Shown in pieces: positions 5,434-7,452 of a stretch of 7,452 bases of DNA. Both the position numbers and the translations under genes were made by a program. Location: NCBI GenBank assembly GCA_036274055.1, contig DASUGM010000073.1, positions 1 through 7,452 on the forward strand, in the 5' to 3' direction. Position 1 is the first letter of the stretch, and each line of letters begins with the position of its first letter. The notes beneath the pieces were generated by a model. That model was given only the letters and a program-made list of their open reading frames with translations. It had not been told where the DNA came from and made no database searches. Source of the DNA: DASUGM01 sp036274055. Lineage in GTDB: Bacteria; Acidobacteriota; Vicinamibacteria; Vicinamibacterales; SCN-69-37.

Positions 5434-6410
5434 TCATCACCAGGAGCCCGCTGCGTATCACGCTCGGCGGCGGCGGCACCGACCTGCCGTCGTACTATCG
5501 CGATCACACCGGCTTCCTGATTTCCGCGGCCATCGACAAGTACGTCTACGTCACGGTGATGCGGCCGTTCACGCCGGGCATCTATCTGAAATACTCGCGG
5601 CTCGAGCACGTCGATGCGACCGGGGACGTACAGCACCCGATTATCCGCGAGGCCATCCGGCAACTTGAATTCAAGACGCCGCAAATCGAAATCACCACGC
5701 TCGCCGACATTCCCGCCGGCACCGGCCTCGGATCGTCCGGCAGCTTCACGACCGCCCTGCTGCGCGCGCTTTACGCCCATCGGCGGAAGCTGCTCCACCC
5801 CAGCGAACTCGCGGCCCTCGCCTGCGACATCGAGATCAACCGTCTGGGCGAGCCGATCGGCAAGCAGGATCAGTACATCGCCGCCTACGGCGGCGTGACC
5901 TGCTTCACGTTCCATCCCGACGAACGCGTCGACGCCGTGCCGCTGGCGCTGCCGACCAGCGGGCTCAACGATCTCGAAGACAATCTGCTGCTGTTTTTCA
6001 CCGGCTTCACCCGCGCCGCCGGATCGATCCTCGCCGACCAGCGTGCCAGGACGACGGCGCAGGATCGCGAGATGCTCGAGAATCTGCACTACGTCAAATC
6101 GCTCGGCCTCGAGAGCCGCGCGGCGCTCGAAACCGGGCAGCCGACGAAGTTTGCCGAGCTGATGCACGAACACTGGCTGCACAAGCAGCGTCGCTCGCGC
6201 GGCATGACGAATCCGCAGATCGACGCCTGGTACGAACTGGGGAGAAAGAATGGCGCGATCGGCGGCAAGCTGGTCGGCGCCGGCGGCGGTGGCTTTCTGA
6301 TGTTCTATGCCGAAGACCACCGGCGACTACGCGCCGCCATGGCCGCCGAAGGCCTCGAGGAAGTCCGCTTCCGCTTCGACTTCGAAGGCACCAAGGTCGT
6401 GTTCGCCTGA
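5430..6410 (+). CDS. hddA: GHMP-family D-glycero-D-manno-heptose 7-phosphate kinase (HddA-like)
   Basis: 326 aa. The three GHMP kinase motifs are present: SPLRITLGGGGTD (residues 6-18), the ATP-binding PAGTGLGSSGSFTTALL (95-111) and KLVGAGGGGF (280-289). GKQDQYIAAYGG (144-155) carries D147, a candidate catalytic Asp. The TDLPSYY start and the QDQYIAAYGG block are characteristic of the HddA/FkP-like sugar-1-kinases. The expected reaction is ATP-dependent phosphorylation of heptose 7-phosphate at C1, giving the alpha-1,7-bisphosphate. The GHMP fold, and not the PfkB fold of HldE, places the pathway on the GDP-heptose branch. An L-fucokinase-like or other sugar 1-kinase role is possible, but the HddC-, GmhA- and GmhB-like neighbours favour heptose. 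ATG 5430 overlaps the previous TGA; the longer frame upstream lies inside the oxidoreductase gene and lacks family sequence. The stop TGA shares its A with the next ATG (TGATG). Confidence 0.9.
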   Translation: MIITRSPLRITLGGGGTDLPSYYRDHTGFLISAAIDKYVYVTVMRPFTPGIYLKYSRLEHVDATGDVQHPIIREAIRQLEFKTPQIEITTLADIPAGTGLGSSGSFTTALLRALYAHRRKLLHPSELAALACDIEINRLGEPIGKQDQYIAAYGGVTCFTFHPDERVDAVPLALPTSGLNDLEDNLLLFFTGFTRAAGSILADQRARTTAQDREMLENLHYVKSLGLESRAALETGQPTKFAELMHEHWLHKQRRSRGMTNPQIDAWYELGRKNGAIGGKLVGAGGGGFLMFYAEDHRRLRAAMAAEGLEEVRFRFDFEGTKVVFA

Positions 6411-7120
6411 TGTTGCCGGTCGCGATTCTCGCCGGCGGCCTGGGCACGCGGCTCGGCGCGGTCGCGGCGGCGACGCCGAAGATCCTCGTCGACATCGACG
6501 GCCGGCCGTTCGCCGAATATCAACTCGACTGGCTCCGTGGTCATGGCGTCCGCCACGTTGTCTATTGCCTCGGGCACATGGGCGACCAGGTGGTCGCCGC
6601 GCTCGGCGACGGCAGCCGCTGGGGCATGCGCTTCGAGTTCGTCATGGACGGCCCGGTGCTGCTCGGCACCGGCGGCGCACTCCGGCGCGCCATGCCGGGG
6701 CGGGCCGATGTCTTCTTCGTGCTCTACGGCGATTCGCTGCTGACCTGCGACCTCGCCGATGTCGCCCGCGTCTACCAGGCCCGCGCGCGCGCCTGCCTGA
6801 TGACCGTTGTCGCCAACGACAACCAGTGGGACCGCAGCAATGTACGGTTTCATGACGGCGAGATCCTCGCCTACGACAAGACCGGCGGCACCAGCGGGAT
6901 GGCACACATCGACTACGGCCTCGGCGTCATCTCATCGGCGGTGCTGTTGTCGTATCCTGCCGAGGCGCGTTTCGATCTCGCACGCGTGTATCAGGATCAA
7001 TTGCGGCAGGGCCAGCTCGCCGCCTACGAAGTGGCGACGCGCTTCTACGAGATCGGATCGCCAGCCGGACTCGAAGACACTCGAGCCTTCGTCCGATCGA
7101 TGAAGCAACGGCCGGAGTGA
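6410..7120 (+). CDS. hddC: RmlA-like sugar-1-phosphate nucleotidyltransferase, probably heptose 1-phosphate guanylyltransferase (HddC-like)
   Basis: 236 aa with the compact nucleotidyltransferase fold. The nucleotide-binding signature LAGGLGTRLG (residues 7-16) is followed by TPKILVDIDG (22-31) with K24, the sugar-binding LGTGGAL (85-91), YGDSLL with metal-ligand D108, and HIDYGLG with D168. It should join heptose 1-phosphate to a nucleotide, most likely GTP in this context, releasing pyrophosphate. Base specificity cannot be read from sequence alone; a GDP product is inferred from the adjacent GHMP kinase and the family pairing HddA/HddC. No hexapeptide acetyltransferase domain is attached, unlike GlmU. 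The start overlaps the kinase stop by one base, and a Shine-Dalgarno for the next gene lies in its last codons. A mannose- or glucose-1-phosphate transferase is the main alternative. Confidence 0.87.
   Translation: MLPVAILAGGLGTRLGAVAAATPKILVDIDGRPFAEYQLDWLRGHGVRHVVYCLGHMGDQVVAALGDGSRWGMRFEFVMDGPVLLGTGGALRRAMPGRADVFFVLYGDSLLTCDLADVARVYQARARACLMTVVANDNQWDRSNVRFHDGEILAYDKTGGTSGMAHIDYGLGVISSAVLLSYPAEARFDLARVYQDQLRQGQLAAYEVATRFYEIGSPAGLEDTRAFVRSMKQRPE
7114..7117 (+). promoter_or_regulatory. Shine-Dalgarno GGAG for the SIS-domain gene
   Basis: GGAG ends 5 bases before ATG 7123 and lies within the last codons of the nucleotidyltransferase gene. It supports 7123 as the start. Confidence 0.55.
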
Positions 7121-7122
7121 CG

Positions 7123-7452
7123 ATGAGCTACACACGAGAGCACCTCGACGAAACCATCGCCGTCGTCCACGCCCTCGACGCCGCGGCGATCGAACGGCTC
7201 GCCACGACCCTCGCGGCGGTGCGCGAGCGCGGCGGCCGGCTGTTTTTCCTCGGCGTCGGCGGCAGCGCCGGCAACGCCGGGCACGCGGTCAACGACTTCC
7301 GCAAGCTCGCCGGCTTCGAGGCCTACGCGCCGACCGACAACGTCTCGGAGCTGACCGCGCGCATCAACGACGACGGCTGGGAGTCGGCCTACGCCGCCTG
7401 GCTGCGCGGCTCGCGGCTGAACGCCCAGGACGCGCTGCTGGTCTTCTCGGTC
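7123..7452 (+). CDS. gmhA: GmhA-like SIS-domain phosphoheptose isomerase (C-terminus outside window)
   Basis: 110 residues are visible before the window ends, compared with about 190-200 for the family. An N-terminal helix (residues 1-36) leads to the SIS phosphate-binding loop GVGGSAGNAGH (44-54), then NDFRK (57-61), PTDNVSELTAR (70-80), INDDGWES (81-88) and the start of the second strand LLVFSV. The TDN...N-D-GWE pattern is familiar from SIS proteins in bacterial heptose clusters. The expected role is isomerisation of sedoheptulose 7-phosphate to D-glycero-D-manno-heptose 7-phosphate, the first committed step. Compared with E. coli GmhA, H61 is kept as H54, but the catalytic Glu65 is Asp58, and the loop reads GVGGSAGNA where GNGGSAADA is usual. 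The second catalytic His lies beyond the window. It begins 2 bases after the previous stop, behind a GGAG. Confidence 0.85.
   Translation, partial: MSYTREHLDETIAVVHALDAAAIERLATTLAAVRERGGRLFFLGVGGSAGNAGHAVNDFRKLAGFEAYAPTDNVSELTARINDDGWESAYAAWLRGSRLNAQDALLVFSV

Noticed and set aside
5406..6320. Minus-strand 304-codon open frame opposite the heptose kinase
   Set aside because: The plus-strand GHMP kinase has all three motifs in the same place; the antisense product is compositionally biased and motif-free.
7118..7125. Possible terminator between the nucleotidyltransferase and SIS genes
   Set aside because: Only two bases separate the genes, and there is no stem followed by a T run; the operon continues.
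1..7452. CRISPR arrays, tRNA or rRNA genes, insertion sequences, attachment sites, toxin-antitoxin or defence genes
   Set aside because: I found no spaced repeats, RNA gene signatures, transposase motifs or defence domains. The whole window is accounted for by sugar-nucleotide genes.

Overview
The window is a dense, GC-rich (visually well above 60%) bacterial sugar-nucleotide cluster of nine protein genes on two divergent operons, with almost no non-coding DNA. The base composition and codon choice (GAC, GTC, CGC, GCC and CTC dominate) suit a soil or environmental Gram-negative such as an acidobacterium or a proteobacterium. No taxonomic marker is present, so this is a weak inference. Both operons run off the window ends.

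Leftward operon (minus strand, 2446 to 1): a GmhB-type HAD phosphatase, then a transaldolase, then a UDP-glucose dehydrogenase-like protein whose C-terminus lies outside the window. The three genes are joined by 4-base ATGA stop/start overlaps. Rightward operon (plus strand, 2516 to 7452): a GDP-L-fucose synthase-like SDR, a GalE-like SDR, a Gfo/Idh/MocA oxidoreductase, an HddA-type GHMP heptose-7-phosphate kinase, an HddC-type nucleotidyltransferase and a GmhA-like SIS-domain isomerase that is cut by the window end. These genes abut, overlap by 1-4 bases, or are separated by 2 bases. The two operons start on either side of a 69-base gap that holds a perfect 8-bp inverted repeat, with a TAGAAT box facing each way.

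Taken together the genes describe the GDP-activated (alpha-anomer) heptose route. Transaldolase could supply sedoheptulose 7-phosphate, GmhA isomerises it to manno-heptose 7-phosphate, HddA phosphorylates C1, GmhB removes the C7 phosphate, and HddC loads the nucleotide. The kinase is of the GHMP fold and the nucleotidyltransferase of the RmlA fold, which points to the HddA/HddC (GDP) branch and not the HldE (ADP) branch used for LPS core. Two SDRs, a Gfo/Idh/MocA enzyme and the UGD-like protein would then tailor the heptose for an O-antigen, capsule, S-layer or secondary-metabolite glycan.

The most unusual element is the UGD-like protein. It keeps the Lys, Asn and Asp active-site positions, but the catalytic cysteine aligns to Thr260, and two further active-site positions are also changed (Gln121, Leu154). 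Such an enzyme should not make a uronic acid through a thioester. It could instead oxidise a secondary alcohol once, such as C6 of a nucleotide-activated heptose, which fits its neighbours. This is a hypothesis from sequence only.
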